This document shows positions 54,387-62,949 of a stretch of 64,000 nt of DNA, piece after piece. The stretch's first letter is position 1. Each line of letters opens with the position of its first letter. Location of the stretch: positions 1-64,000 of the forward strand of contig JALXAM010000009.1 in NCBI GenBank assembly GCA_026992075.1, given 5' to 3'. This DNA comes from Sedimenticola sp. (lineage in GTDB: Bacteria > Pseudomonadota > Gammaproteobacteria > Chromatiales > Chromatiaceae). The notes beneath the pieces were generated by a model. It worked only from the letters and a program-made list of their open reading frames with translations, did not search any database and was not told where the DNA came from. Both the position numbers and the translations under genes were made by a program.

Positions 54387-54878
54387 GTGTCGCTCTACTC
54401 CGTGGACAAGCTCATCGCCGAGACCCGCCGCCTGGCGGCGGAGTTTCGCCGCGCCACCGGCCAGAGCCTGCCCGTCTCCGCCGAGATCGCCCGCCACGAC
54501 GTGGCCCGCCTGCTGGATCTGGAGCTGCAGGAGCAGCGTCAGAAAGGGGTGGACGCCATCGGCCGGGGCGAGCGTGAGGGATTGAAGGTGCAGATCAAGG
54601 GGCGGGTGATCACGGACGAGGAGAAGGGGGGACAGCGCATCGGCCAGCTCAATCGGGAGGGGGACTGGGACCTGGTGCTCCTGAGCCTCATGGACGCCGA
54701 CTACGAGCCCTACGAGATCTACGAGGCCACCCGGGAGGAGATCCTGGAGGTGCTGGACCAGGCCTCCAGCAAGCGGGCCCGCCGGGGCGCCATGTCGGTG
54801 GCGCGGTTCAAGATCATCGGCCGCCTGGTGTGGAGCCGGGAGAACGGCCTGGAGCCCGAGGTGTGGAGCAACGACTGA
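54387..54878 (+). CDS. Conserved hypothetical protein divergent from pilus operon
   Basis: 163 aa soluble protein of unknown function. It starts at GTG (VSLYSVDKLIAETRRLAAEF), reads GQSLPVSAEIARHDVARLLDL, then a C-terminal half with many acidic and basic residues and two Trp near the end. A family often called DUF6998 is possible. A longer reading to 54162 adds a low-complexity N-terminus that looks non-coding. It is the only plus-strand gene between the pilus and flagellar filament operons. Confidence 0.65.
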   Translation: MSLYSVDKLIAETRRLAAEFRRATGQSLPVSAEIARHDVARLLDLELQEQRQKGVDAIGRGEREGLKVQIKGRVITDEEKGGQRIGQLNREGDWDLVLLSLMDADYEPYEIYEATREEILEVLDQASSKRARRGAMSVARFKIIGRLVWSRENGLEPEVWSND

Positions 54879-54929
54879 GCCCCAGCGTCGTGCCATGGGG
54901 GGCGGCCTTTGCCTCCATTACCGGGACGC

Positions 54930-55280
54930 CTACCCTTCCACTTCCCGGTAGGCCCGGGTGGCATTTCGGCCCTGGTTGAGCGCCTGCAGCACCGCCACCG
55001 TCTCGTCCCGCGCCTGGGTCACCCGAGAGGCCACCTTGCGGTCCACCTCCATGATGCGATGCAGCAGCTCATGCACCGCCTCCGGCGAGGGCAGCACCCC
55101 GGCCACGTCGAAACAGCGTCGCAGGATGAAATGGCGCCGGTTCTCCAGCCATTGAACCCGCTCCCAGTTGTCCCGGCGCGCCTCGGCCAGCATCCGCTCG
55201 GTGAGATCCAGCGCCTCGCGCAGCTTCTCCAGCCCTGCCTCCCGGGTCATCTCCACCGCCTCTTCCATCTCAGCCTCCAT
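54930..55280 (-). CDS. fliT: FliT-like flagellar export chaperone
   Basis: 116 aa helical protein with Glu/Arg-rich heptads (MEEAVEMTREAGLEKLREAL; VQWLENRRHFILRRCFDV). It directly follows fliS, overlapping by 11 nt, the standard place of fliT, the FliD chaperone. Sequence conservation in FliT is low, so naming rests on position and length. Confidence 0.7.
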   Translation of the reverse strand: MEAEMEEAVEMTREAGLEKLREALDLTERMLAEARRDNWERVQWLENRRHFILRRCFDVAGVLPSPEAVHELLHRIMEVDRKVASRVTQARDETVAVLQALNQGRNATRAYREVEG

Positions 55281-55695
55281 TGGCCACGGCGCGGATCTCT
55301 TCCCCAGCGTCGGCGATGCCGTCCCAGCCCTGTTTCAACTCCAGCAACAGGCCGCTCACCTCGTCCAGCAGCGCCGGATCGTTGCGGGCGCCCGCCTCTC
55401 CCAGACGGCGCACCATGTAGTCGTAGAGGGCATCCAGGTTCCGCGAGAGCTCACCCCCCTGCTCCAGGTCCAGGCTGGCCTGGAGACCACTGATGATGGA
55501 GATGGCCCAGCTGATCTGGCGTCCCTTCTCCGCCATGTTCCCGTGGATCATGGCGCCGCGGGCGGCGGCGACCTTCTCCAGCGCCCCTTCCATGAGCATC
55601 TGGATCAGCCGGTGCGGCGATGCCCCCTCCACCCCGGTGGTGGTGCTGACGTTGCGATAGTGGGACAGTGCGGTGTTCCGGTTGGGGTTGTGCAT
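55270..55695 (-). CDS. fliS: Flagellin export chaperone FliS
   Basis: 141 aa. ALSHYRNVSTTTGVEGASPHRLIQMLMEGA is the FliS signature region, split here by position: NTALSHYRNV near residue 7 and SPHRLIQMLMEGAL near 26. It binds the flagellin C-terminus and prevents premature polymerisation. It lies 36 nt after fliD. Length matches FliS (about 130-140). Confidence 0.95.
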   Translation of the reverse strand: MHNPNRNTALSHYRNVSTTTGVEGASPHRLIQMLMEGALEKVAAARGAMIHGNMAEKGRQISWAISIISGLQASLDLEQGGELSRNLDALYDYMVRRLGEAGARNDPALLDEVSGLLLELKQGWDGIADAGEEIRAVANGG

Positions 55696-55731
55696 CGCTT
55701 GTTTACCTCTCGGTCCTGTGGTTCTTCCCGG

Positions 55732-57093
55732 TCATTTCTTCTTGATCATGTTGGCCAGGGCGTCGAGCTGACGGCCCAGGTAGTCGCTGGTGGTGTTCAT
55801 CTGCGCCACCAGGGTGTCCAGCGCGTTGAACTGGTCCCGGTAGCGTTTCTCCATCATCTCCAGCCTCCGCTGCAGGGCGTCGCGCTGATCGCCGATGCGG
55901 TCGATGCTGCGGTTGACCCCCTTGATGACGCTGTCGATGATTCCGCCGCTGCCGATGAACCCGTCCACCACTCTATCGACCTGGGCCGCGAAACCTTTAT
56001 CCTCGTCGGAGAAAAAGGCGGTGACGCTGTCGGGATTGTCCGCCAGCGCCTGTTCCAGGCGGCTGGAGTCCAGTTGCAGCTTGCCGGTGTCCTTGTCGGT
56101 GGTGATCCCCAGCTCCGCCAAGTAGCCATAGCTGCCCAGGCCGGTGAAGGCGTGGTTGAAGACGCCCCGCAGGCGCCCCTCCACGCTGCGCACCAGGCTG
56201 CTGCCCGAGAGCGTCCCCTGGGAGAGACCGGACAAGGTGCCCTGCAGCTCGTTGTAGGCCTCCACGAAGGCCTTCACCGCCTTCACCGCCACGCCCGGAT
56301 CCTCCGCCACCTCCAGGGTGGCCCGGCCGGTGCCCTTCAGGTTCAGGGTGACGCCGTTGATGACGTCGTCGATGTCGTTGCTGCTGCGGGTGACGGAGAC
56401 GCCATCCACGGTGAGGGAGGCGTCCAGCTCGCTGTCGCTGGCCAGCAGGTTGCCTTCGGCGTCGCGATTGAGGGTGGCGAAGCCGAAGGTGGTGGCGTCC
56501 AGGGTGCCGCCATAGGAAAGCTGAACGCGGTTGTCGTAGCCGCTTTTGCCACTGGTGAGCACCAGCACCTGGTTGCCGTTGTCGCCGGTGATGAGGCCGG
56601 CGGTTACCCCGGTCTGGTTGCCGTCCACGTTGATGGCCGCCTGGATCTCCTCCAGGGTCATGGCGGTGGAGAGGTCCAGTGTGAAGCTCTGGCTTCCGGA
56701 GGTGATGGTGAGACTGTCTCCGGCATTGCCGCCGAAGGTCTGGGTGGAGGCGAAGCTGGCGGTTCCGGTCTTGTGCCGCTGGGCCAGCCGGTTCACGGTG
56801 ACGTCGTAACTGGAGGGCACCACGTCGGCATCGGTGGCGATCTCCACCACCGAGTCGTCGCTGCTGCTGCCGGTGGTGGCCTGGAAGGTCTCGGCCTTCT
56901 TCAGGGAGTCCAGCGCCGACTGCAGCTGGGAAAGGCTGCTCTTGAGGGAGCCGTAACCGGAGATCTCCGCCTGGTAGCCGGCCTCCTTCTGGTCCAGCTT
57001 GGTCAGCGGCTGGCTCTCCACCGCCATGAGCTTGGAGATGATGCCGTTGATGTCCAGCCCGGAACCGAGCCCGGGCGCCGAGATGCCTGCCAT
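55732..57093 (-). CDS. fliD: Flagellar filament cap protein FliD
   Basis: 453 aa. N-terminal MAGISAPGLGSGLDINGIISKLMAVES is typical of the FliD_N domain (motif given here in part: SGLDINGIISKLMAVE), and the C-terminal FliD_C domain has heptad-rich helices with LDALANMIKKK end. It caps the filament and inserts flagellin. The start follows AGGAGGAGA. It lies between flaG and fliS as in Pseudomonas. Confidence 0.93.
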   Translation of the reverse strand: MAGISAPGLGSGLDINGIISKLMAVESQPLTKLDQKEAGYQAEISGYGSLKSSLSQLQSALDSLKKAETFQATTGSSSDDSVVEIATDADVVPSSYDVTVNRLAQRHKTGTASFASTQTFGGNAGDSLTITSGSQSFTLDLSTAMTLEEIQAAINVDGNQTGVTAGLITGDNGNQVLVLTSGKSGYDNRVQLSYGGTLDATTFGFATLNRDAEGNLLASDSELDASLTVDGVSVTRSSNDIDDVINGVTLNLKGTGRATLEVAEDPGVAVKAVKAFVEAYNELQGTLSGLSQGTLSGSSLVRSVEGRLRGVFNHAFTGLGSYGYLAELGITTDKDTGKLQLDSSRLEQALADNPDSVTAFFSDEDKGFAAQVDRVVDGFIGSGGIIDSVIKGVNRSIDRIGDQRDALQRRLEMMEKRYRDQFNALDTLVAQMNTTSDYLGRQLDALANMIKKK

Positions 57094-57199
57094 GGGGATC
57101 TCCTCCTGGTTGCCTGCGGAAAAAGGGGCGCTGTCCGCCTTCCCGGCCCGACGCCGGAAAGCCGGTCCTGAACCGCCCCCGAAGAAATTCAAGCAACAA

Positions 57200-57601
57200 T
57201 CATGCCTTCGCCTGGAAGAGCATGGAGGTCACCGGGCTCTCCTGAAACAGCTTCTCCGCCACTTCGTTGAGGCGCTTGCGCATCTCGCGCACCTCCTCGG
57301 GAGGGATCTCGCGCACCACGTCCCTGGTGCGGGCATCCACCACCTTCACCACCACTTCGCCGTTCTCCTCGTCGATGCTGAACTCCAGCTCGCGCTGCAC
57401 CTGCTGCACGAAATCGTTGAGCTTCTCCACGATGGCGCCCAGCTGTTCGCCGGAAGATACCTTGGAAGCCTTGCGGGGCTCAGTTTTCGCGGGGTTGGAG
57501 GCGGCATCGGATGGCGTGGCGTTGTCCCTGATCTCCGGCGCCTCACCCGCAGGCCGCAGCGACACCACCACGGCGGGGTTTCGGGAAATTTCGTTGATCA
57601 T
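57200..57601 (-). CDS. flaG: FlaG-like flagellar protein
   Basis: 133 aa. Variable N-terminus and a conserved C-terminal FlaG domain with LEFSIDEENGEVVVKVVD and REIPPEEVREM. It influences filament length in Pseudomonas and Vibrio. The ATG at 57601 is chosen because AGGTGA lies 5 nt upstream; a GTG three codons earlier is possible. It lies between fliC and fliD. Confidence 0.9.
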   Translation of the reverse strand: MINEISRNPAVVVSLRPAGEAPEIRDNATPSDAASNPAKTEPRKASKVSSGEQLGAIVEKLNDFVQQVQRELEFSIDEENGEVVVKVVDARTRDVVREIPPEEVREMRKRLNEVAEKLFQESPVTSMLFQAKA

Positions 57602-57623
57602 GGTCGTCACCTATCCGGGTTCA

Positions 57624-57647
57624 GGGAGGGCCCTGGCGGACCCTCCC
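57624..57647 (-). other. Stem-loop between fliC and flaG
   Basis: Minus strand GGGAGGG (57647-57641) pairs with CCCTCCC (57630-57624) around a 10-nt loop. It lies 15 nt after the fliC stop and 23 nt before flaG. There is no T run, so it may be an mRNA-stabilising or attenuating hairpin rather than a strict terminator. Confidence 0.5.
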
Positions 57648-57662
57648 GTTCCCTTCCTTGCC

Positions 57663-59126
57663 TTACTGGAGCAGCGAGAGCACCACCTGGGGCGCGGCAT
57701 TGGCCTGGGAGACCATGGCCACGCCGGCCTGCTGCAGGATCTGCGCCCGGGTCATGGCTGCCGTTTCGGCGGCGAAGTCGGCATCCTGGATACGGGAGCG
57801 GGCCGCCGAGAGGTTCTCGGAAGTGGCCTGCAGGTTCGCGATGGTGGACTCGAAGCGGTTCTGCACAGCACCCAGATTGGCCCTGGTGTCCGAGATGAAC
57901 TGCAAGGCCTGGTCAAGCACCGCCAGTGCATCATTGGCTCCGCTCTGGGTGGCGATGGAGATGTCCGCCACCGAGGACAGCGAGCTGCTGGTGGAGGAAT
58001 TGGTCATGACGTTGGTGCCGGAGTCGGTAATCTGGTAGGAATTGGGTGCCTGGAAGCTCACTTTGCCTCCAACCACGATGCTGTCCGTACCCGAACCACC
58101 GGTAAGAGTGGTGCCGCCGACATCCACCGTCTTGGTGGCACCAGTGTTGTTGAAGTCCAGGATATTGATGTTGTCGCCCGCCTCCGACACCAAGGTGATG
58201 CTGGACTTGTCGGAGCTCAGAGTTGCGGTAACCCCGGTACTACCCGAGCCGGCATTGATGGCGTTGGCCAGATCAGTGAGATCGTTCACATCCGAGATCG
58301 CTGCACTCACTGCCAGGGAAGACCCAACGGTACCGCCAGCATTGGAAGTGGAGAGAGTGAAGGTGACGGTACCTGCGCTCCCCAGGGAGTCCAGGGTCAC
58401 CTCGGTACGGGCGGTGGCGCTCACGCCGGTGTCACCGGTGGCCGCATTCACTGCACTGGCCACGTCGCTCGCTGCGTCCCCTGCTGCCACATTGACCGTC
58501 TTGGAGGTGGTCCCATTTATGGTGAGCGTGCCGGCCGCAACGCCGTTGCCGCCGCTCACATCGGCCGCTGCAGTAAGCGCTGTACCCACATGATCCTTGG
58601 AATCCGCTGCCTGGTTACCAATTGCCGTTGCAGCGGTGTTGCCGATGCTCACGGAAATGGTCTGGTTGGCATTGGCACCAATATGGAACTTGGCCGAGGT
58701 GAAGCTTCCGTCCAGGATCTTCTTTCCATTGAAGGTCGTGTTACTGGCAATCCGGTTCAGTTCCTGCTGCAATTGGGCCACTTCTTTCTGAAGATTGGCC
58801 CGGTCCGAGGAGGAGTTGGTATCGTTGGCTGCTTGCACCGCAAGCTCTCGCATCCGTTGGAGGATATTGCTAGACTCCGCAAGTGCGCCTTCTGCGGTCT
58901 GCGCCAGGGAGATGCCATCGTTGGCGTTGCGAACAGCCTGGTTCAGGCCCCGGATCTGGGCGGTCATCCTGTCGGAAATGGCCAACCCCGCCGCGTCGTC
59001 CTTTGCGCTGTTGATGCGCAGGCCGGTGGACAGGCGCTGCATGGAGGTAGCGAGCATGTTGTTGGTCTTGTTCAGGTTGCGCTGTGCGTTCAGCGACATG
59101 ATGTTGGTGTTGATTACCATTGCCAT
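57663..59126 (-). CDS. fliC: Flagellin
   Basis: 487 aa filament subunit. Conserved N-terminal D0/D1 ([20 protein letters not shown]) and C-terminal D1/D0 ([20 protein letters not shown], ending LLQ). The variable centre is Ala/Thr/Ser/Gly-rich with flagellin-IN-like repeats, for example [18 protein letters not shown]. It has a sigma28 promoter upstream. Only one flagellin gene is present here. Confidence 0.97.
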   Translation of the reverse strand: MAMVINTNIMSLNAQRNLNKTNNMLATSMQRLSTGLRINSAKDDAAGLAISDRMTAQIRGLNQAVRNANDGISLAQTAEGALAESSNILQRMRELAVQAANDTNSSSDRANLQKEVAQLQQELNRIASNTTFNGKKILDGSFTSAKFHIGANANQTISVSIGNTAATAIGNQAADSKDHVGTALTAAADVSGGNGVAAGTLTINGTTSKTVNVAAGDAASDVASAVNAATGDTGVSATARTEVTLDSLGSAGTVTFTLSTSNAGGTVGSSLAVSAAISDVNDLTDLANAINAGSGSTGVTATLSSDKSSITLVSEAGDNINILDFNNTGATKTVDVGGTTLTGGSGTDSIVVGGKVSFQAPNSYQITDSGTNVMTNSSTSSSLSSVADISIATQSGANDALAVLDQALQFISDTRANLGAVQNRFESTIANLQATSENLSAARSRIQDADFAAETAAMTRAQILQQAGVAMVSQANAAPQVVLSLLQ

Positions 59127-59218
59127 GGTGAATTCTCCACTTTCCTGGGCGATCCTCGGATCGCGCTGTTGTACCTAGCGGACATGTCCTCCCGGGACAA
59201 TCACCGCTTCCAACCCTC

Positions 59219-59245
59219 TCATCGGCGGGCCTGGAAAAGACTTAA
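59219..59245 (-). promoter_or_regulatory. Sigma28 (FliA) promoter of fliC
   Basis: Minus strand TTAAGTCT, 11-nt spacer, GCCGATGA. Compared with TAAAGTTT-N11-GCCGATAA, the -35 matches 6 of 8 and the -10 matches 7 of 8 with exact spacing. The predicted start is about 80-90 nt before the fliC ATG. It overlaps nothing but lies just downstream of the flgL terminator. Confidence 0.75.
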
Positions 59246-59248
59246 GGC

Positions 59249-59273
59249 AAAAAAACGGCGCATCCCTGCGCCG
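59249..59273 (-). terminator. Intrinsic terminator of flgKL
   Basis: Minus strand CGGCGCA-GGGA-TGCGCCG followed by TTTTTTT, about 25 nt after the flgL stop. A 7-bp GC-rich stem with a run of seven T is a strong rho-independent terminator. It isolates fliC from flgKL. Confidence 0.8.
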
Positions 59274-59297
59274 GAAATAACGCCCAAAGGAAGGCAG

Positions 59298-60203
59298 TCA
59301 CAGATAATTGAAGAGCGATAGCCCCTGCACGCGGGTGAAGGTCTGCTGCGAGGCCTGCAGGGCCAGCAGCTGCTGCTGCATGCGGCTGGCGGCCTCGGCG
59401 TAGTCCAGATCCTCGAGCTGGGAGCGCTGCTGCTCCATCACCAGGCGGAAGCTGTCATGCATCTGGCGCTGGTTGTCGATGGCGTTCCTGCGGCCGCCGA
59501 TGTTGGCCCGGGTCTGGTCGATGCGGATCATGGCATTGTCGAGCTGGGTGAGGCTCACCCCGTTCGGGCTGCCCGCCTCCAGGTCGTCCGCCACCTTTTT
59601 GACGATGGCCAGCAGATCGGTGTTGCCGCCGCTGCCGTCGTCGATGTTGGTGAACACCAGGTTGCCGGGATCGTTCACCGCCACCTTGCGGCTGTCGGAG
59701 ATCTGCACGAAACGCTGGCCGGAGTTGCCGTGATAGGAATAAGTGCCCGTGGCCGCATCATAAGAAAAAGGCTTGGTGTCGGTTTTGGTTCCGGCGAAGA
59801 GGTATTCGCCGTTAACATCGGTCTCGTTGGCCGACGCCAGCAGGGCATCCAGGTGCTGGCGCACCTCGGCGGCCATGGCCCTGCGGTCCTCGGCGGTGTT
59901 GGAGTCGTTGAGTCCCTGCACCGTGAGCTCCCGCACCCGCTGCAGCAGGTTGGTCATGCCCCTGAGTACCTCCTCCTCCCGGGAGAGGCGCCGTTCGGCG
60001 GCATCGGCATTGCGCTGATACTGCTCCACCTTGGCCAGGCGGTCCTCGAGTTGCAAGGTCTGGACACTGCCGGTGGGGTCATCCGCAGGCGCCAGGATCC
60101 TGCGCCCGGTGGCCAGCTGCATCTGGGTGCGGCTCAGGGCGGCCTGGTTGTCCAGCATGTTGTTCACGCCCTGACGGAAAAGGTAACTGGTGGAGATTCT
60201 CAT
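59298..60203 (-). CDS. flgL: Flagellar hook-filament junction protein FlgL
   Basis: 301 aa. Flagellin-like N-terminus MRISTSYLFRQGVNNML and C-terminal coiled coil (ASRMQQQLLALQASQQTFTR, ending SLFNYL). It forms the junction with FlgK between hook and filament. It begins 2 nt after the flgK stop. Confidence 0.95.
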   Translation of the reverse strand: MRISTSYLFRQGVNNMLDNQAALSRTQMQLATGRRILAPADDPTGSVQTLQLEDRLAKVEQYQRNADAAERRLSREEEVLRGMTNLLQRVRELTVQGLNDSNTAEDRRAMAAEVRQHLDALLASANETDVNGEYLFAGTKTDTKPFSYDAATGTYSYHGNSGQRFVQISDSRKVAVNDPGNLVFTNIDDGSGGNTDLLAIVKKVADDLEAGSPNGVSLTQLDNAMIRIDQTRANIGGRRNAIDNQRQMHDSFRLVMEQQRSQLEDLDYAEAASRMQQQLLALQASQQTFTRVQGLSLFNYL

Positions 60204-60205
60204 GG

Positions 60206-61846
60206 TCAGCGTCCGGTTGCGTTGAGCAGGGTCTGGAACATCTGGTCGGCCACCGCGATCACCTGGGCGGCGGCCTGGTAGGCCTGCTGGAAGCGGATCA
60301 GGTTGGCCGCCTCCTCGTCCAGGTTGACGCCGGAGAGTTCTTCCCGCCGCGCCACGGCATGGTCCAGCAGGTTGTTCTGGGCGGCACTGGCCACCTCGGC
60401 CCGGCGGGTGGCGGTTCCGGTCTCTCCCACCAGCCGCTGATAGGCCTGGTTGATGCTCTCGGTGCCGCCGGCGAAAAGCTTCTCATCGAACACCCGGGCC
60501 ATGGCCAGGGCGTTGGCGTTGTCCCCCACGGCGCCATTCTGGGAAGCGGCGATCCTGGCCGGATCGCTGATGGCGAGGCCGATGTCACCCGCCGCGGTGC
60601 GGGTGGGTTGCAGCAGAAAACCGTCCCCCGCAGCGGGCGAGACCGGCACCTCGATGCGCATGCCATCGGCGACGAAGGGGTCTGCCGCGGTGCCGCTGCC
60701 GGTCATGGTCACCGCCTGCCCGGTGTCGGTGCGGGTGAGCGACCAGGCGATGCCGTCATATCCGAGCTCATATTCGGCCCCGGTGAGATTCGCGGCGTCG
60801 TCCAGGGTGAGCGTAATCGAGCCGGTGGTGCCGCCAATGGCGTCCCATTGCAGCCCGCCCAGGTTGAAAAAGTCTCCACCGGCCGCGCCATTCAGGTCGA
60901 ACCCGGCCCGGTGCTGCTGGTTGATGAACTGGCCAACGCCCAGTGCGATCCGCCCCAGATCGCCGATGGTGGGATCCAGCATGCGCTCGCGAAAGCCGAG
61001 CAGCCCTCCCAGCTCGCCACCGGAGAGCTGCCCGGTGATGGGCACCATGCCGTTGCTGCCGTTGTCCAGCGCCACCATCACCGGCCGGTCCACGCCATTG
61101 CCGGTGTAGGTGGTGAGCGGCGTCACCTCGACACCGACCACCAGCGCCTGCCCCTTACCCACCATCACGTTCACCGAGCCGTCGTCCTGAGCGATGGTGT
61201 CTATGGAGACCTTCTGCGAGAGCTGCTGCAGGAGCTGATCACGCTGGTCCAGCAGGTCGTTGGGCATGTCGCCGTTGGCGATGCCGGGAGAATGGATGAT
61301 CTCATCGTTGAGCCGGGCGATCTCGGCGGCCATCTGGTTGATTTCGTTCACGCTGCCCTGGATGGCGGTGTTCACCTGTGCGCCGATGCCACGCAGCCAG
61401 CCGTCTAGGCTGTTCAGCTGCGCCGCCAGCGCCTCCCCCTCTCCCAGCACCGTCTGACGGGCGGCGGTGGAGGTGGGATCGTTGGCCAGGTCCTGCATGG
61501 CGTTGGTGAAACGCTGCAGGGCCCCGTTCAGGCCGGCGTCGGGATCGGCCAGGATGTTGTCGATCTGCACCGCATAGCTGTGAAAGGTCTCCAGCTCGCT
61601 GCTGGAGGCGCTGTAGCCGCGCACCTGGCTGTCGAGAAAGCCGTCGTAGATACGGCGCACACCGGCCACGTCCACGCCGGTGCCCACATAGCCATATCCG
61701 GTGTATTCCGGCCGGCGGGAGGTGAATTCCGCCCGCTGGCGGGTGTAGCCCTCGGTGTTGGCGTTGGCGATGTTGTGGGAGGTGACATCCAGCCCCCGCT
61801 GGGCCGCCGCCAGGCCGGAAAGGCCGATATCGAAGAGGCTGCTCAT
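60206..61846 (-). CDS. flgK: Flagellar hook-filament junction protein FlgK
   Basis: 546 aa. N-terminal MSSLFDIGLSGLAAAQRGLD and SHNIANANTEGYTRQR, C-terminal EEAANLIRFQQAYQAAAQVI are family signatures. The middle domain is variable. Length is typical (about 550). The start follows GGCAGGAGG. A sigma28 element lies about 130 nt upstream. Confidence 0.96.
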   Translation of the reverse strand: MSSLFDIGLSGLAAAQRGLDVTSHNIANANTEGYTRQRAEFTSRRPEYTGYGYVGTGVDVAGVRRIYDGFLDSQVRGYSASSSELETFHSYAVQIDNILADPDAGLNGALQRFTNAMQDLANDPTSTAARQTVLGEGEALAAQLNSLDGWLRGIGAQVNTAIQGSVNEINQMAAEIARLNDEIIHSPGIANGDMPNDLLDQRDQLLQQLSQKVSIDTIAQDDGSVNVMVGKGQALVVGVEVTPLTTYTGNGVDRPVMVALDNGSNGMVPITGQLSGGELGGLLGFRERMLDPTIGDLGRIALGVGQFINQQHRAGFDLNGAAGGDFFNLGGLQWDAIGGTTGSITLTLDDAANLTGAEYELGYDGIAWSLTRTDTGQAVTMTGSGTAADPFVADGMRIEVPVSPAAGDGFLLQPTRTAAGDIGLAISDPARIAASQNGAVGDNANALAMARVFDEKLFAGGTESINQAYQRLVGETGTATRRAEVASAAQNNLLDHAVARREELSGVNLDEEAANLIRFQQAYQAAAQVIAVADQMFQTLLNATGR

Positions 61847-61924
61847 GCCGCGGCCTCCTGCCGGAAACCGGTTCCACGGGCGTCGGGTTCAGTCATGTCT
61901 CTGTCCTGCGATGATGCGCATTGG

Positions 61925-61945
61925 GCCCGCACCTCCCTGTGCGGG
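61925..61945 (-). other. Hairpin in flgK leader
   Basis: Minus strand CCCGCAC (61945-61939) pairs with GTGCGGG (61931-61925) around a loop containing AGGGAGGT. It sits in the long leader between the sigma28 promoter and flgK. It has no T run, so it is not a terminator; a role in mRNA stability is possible. Confidence 0.35.
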
Positions 61946-61976
61946 ACGGTCATCCCGGTTCGGCGGGACACTCCCT

Positions 61977-62003
61977 TGTTCGGCAGCGAAGACGAAATCT
62001 TGA
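61977..62003 (-). promoter_or_regulatory. Sigma28 (FliA) promoter of flgKL
   Basis: Minus strand TCAAGATT, 11-nt spacer, GCCGAACA. It matches the sigma28 consensus 6 of 8 in each element with exact spacing. It lies in the 166-bp flgJ-flgK gap. The predicted start is near 61970, giving a leader of about 120 nt. Confidence 0.6.
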
Positions 62004-62012
62004 GCATTTTTT

Positions 62013-62936
62013 TCACCCCGACTTCAGTTCCGCCAGGGTGGTGGCGAACACCTCGCTGGAGAGAATCCGCCCCACCTTGTTGGCATAAGCCGGATCGGTG
62101 GCGTAACCCGCCTTCTGCAGCTCCCGCAGATAGCGCAGGGGATGGGCCGCCTGCTGCAGGGCCTGGCGGTAGCGGGGATTCTCCCGGATGAAGGCGGCAT
62201 AGTCCTCCATGCTCTCGTGGGGCGAACGATAACTGCGGAAGGCCGCCCGCTCGCGCACCGCCACGCCATCCCGGTATTCCAGGGTGGACTGGGACACCTT
62301 GTCTCCCTGCCAGCGGCCGTCCGCCTTGATGCCGAAGAGATTGAAGCTGCTGCCCTGCTCGCCACCAGGCACCCGCCGACCCCAACCCGATTCCAGCGCC
62401 GCCTGGGCCAGCAACACCTCCGGTGCGACCCCCAGCTTTTCCGCCGCCTTGCGGGCGGAGGGCCAGAGCTGGCGCAGGAACTGGGCGGGATCCTTTGGCG
62501 GCCAGTCCGCCGGCTTCTCATGGATGGGTTCCGGCGCCGTTGTGGCCTGCTCCGATCCGGTGGCGGGCCCGGAACTCCTGACGAAGGGTCTGCGGGCCAG
62601 CATCTGCAGGTCGTCCACCCGGGGCTGGGGCGTCTCCTGGCGCGCAAGTTGCTGCTCGAAAACCCGGGCCAGGCCGATGCCGTTGCGTCCCGCCAGCTCC
62701 AGGGCGATCTGCTGGTCGAACATCTGCTGGTAGAACTTGAGCTGGTCGCTCTGCCCCGTGTCCAGGGCGGCACCCGCCTGGCGCATGGACTTGAGCATCA
62801 CCTGCAGGAAGAGCGCCTCGAACTGGCGCGCCACCTCCCGGCGGGCCTCGGGGGAGTGGTTCCTGGCCTTGGCCCGCAGGGCGGCCAGACCGTTGAAGTC
62901 GGTGTAGATGCGGGCGCTTGCGGCGGGATCCTTCAT
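62013..62936 (-). CDS. flgJ: Flagellar rod-cap / muramidase FlgJ
   Basis: 307 aa dual-domain protein. The N-terminal Rod-binding domain (VARQFEALFLQVMLKSMRQA) chaperones rod assembly. The C-terminal glucosaminidase-type domain has LAQAALESGWGRR (catalytic Glu) and FNLFGIKA and opens peptidoglycan for the rod. Length equals E. coli FlgJ (313). It lies 13 nt after flgI. Confidence 0.95.
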   Translation of the reverse strand: MKDPAASARIYTDFNGLAALRAKARNHSPEARREVARQFEALFLQVMLKSMRQAGAALDTGQSDQLKFYQQMFDQQIALELAGRNGIGLARVFEQQLARQETPQPRVDDLQMLARRPFVRSSGPATGSEQATTAPEPIHEKPADWPPKDPAQFLRQLWPSARKAAEKLGVAPEVLLAQAALESGWGRRVPGGEQGSSFNLFGIKADGRWQGDKVSQSTLEYRDGVAVRERAAFRSYRSPHESMEDYAAFIRENPRYRQALQQAAHPLRYLRELQKAGYATDPAYANKVGRILSSEVFATTLAELKSG

Positions 62937-62949
62937 ACGCAGGTTCTCA

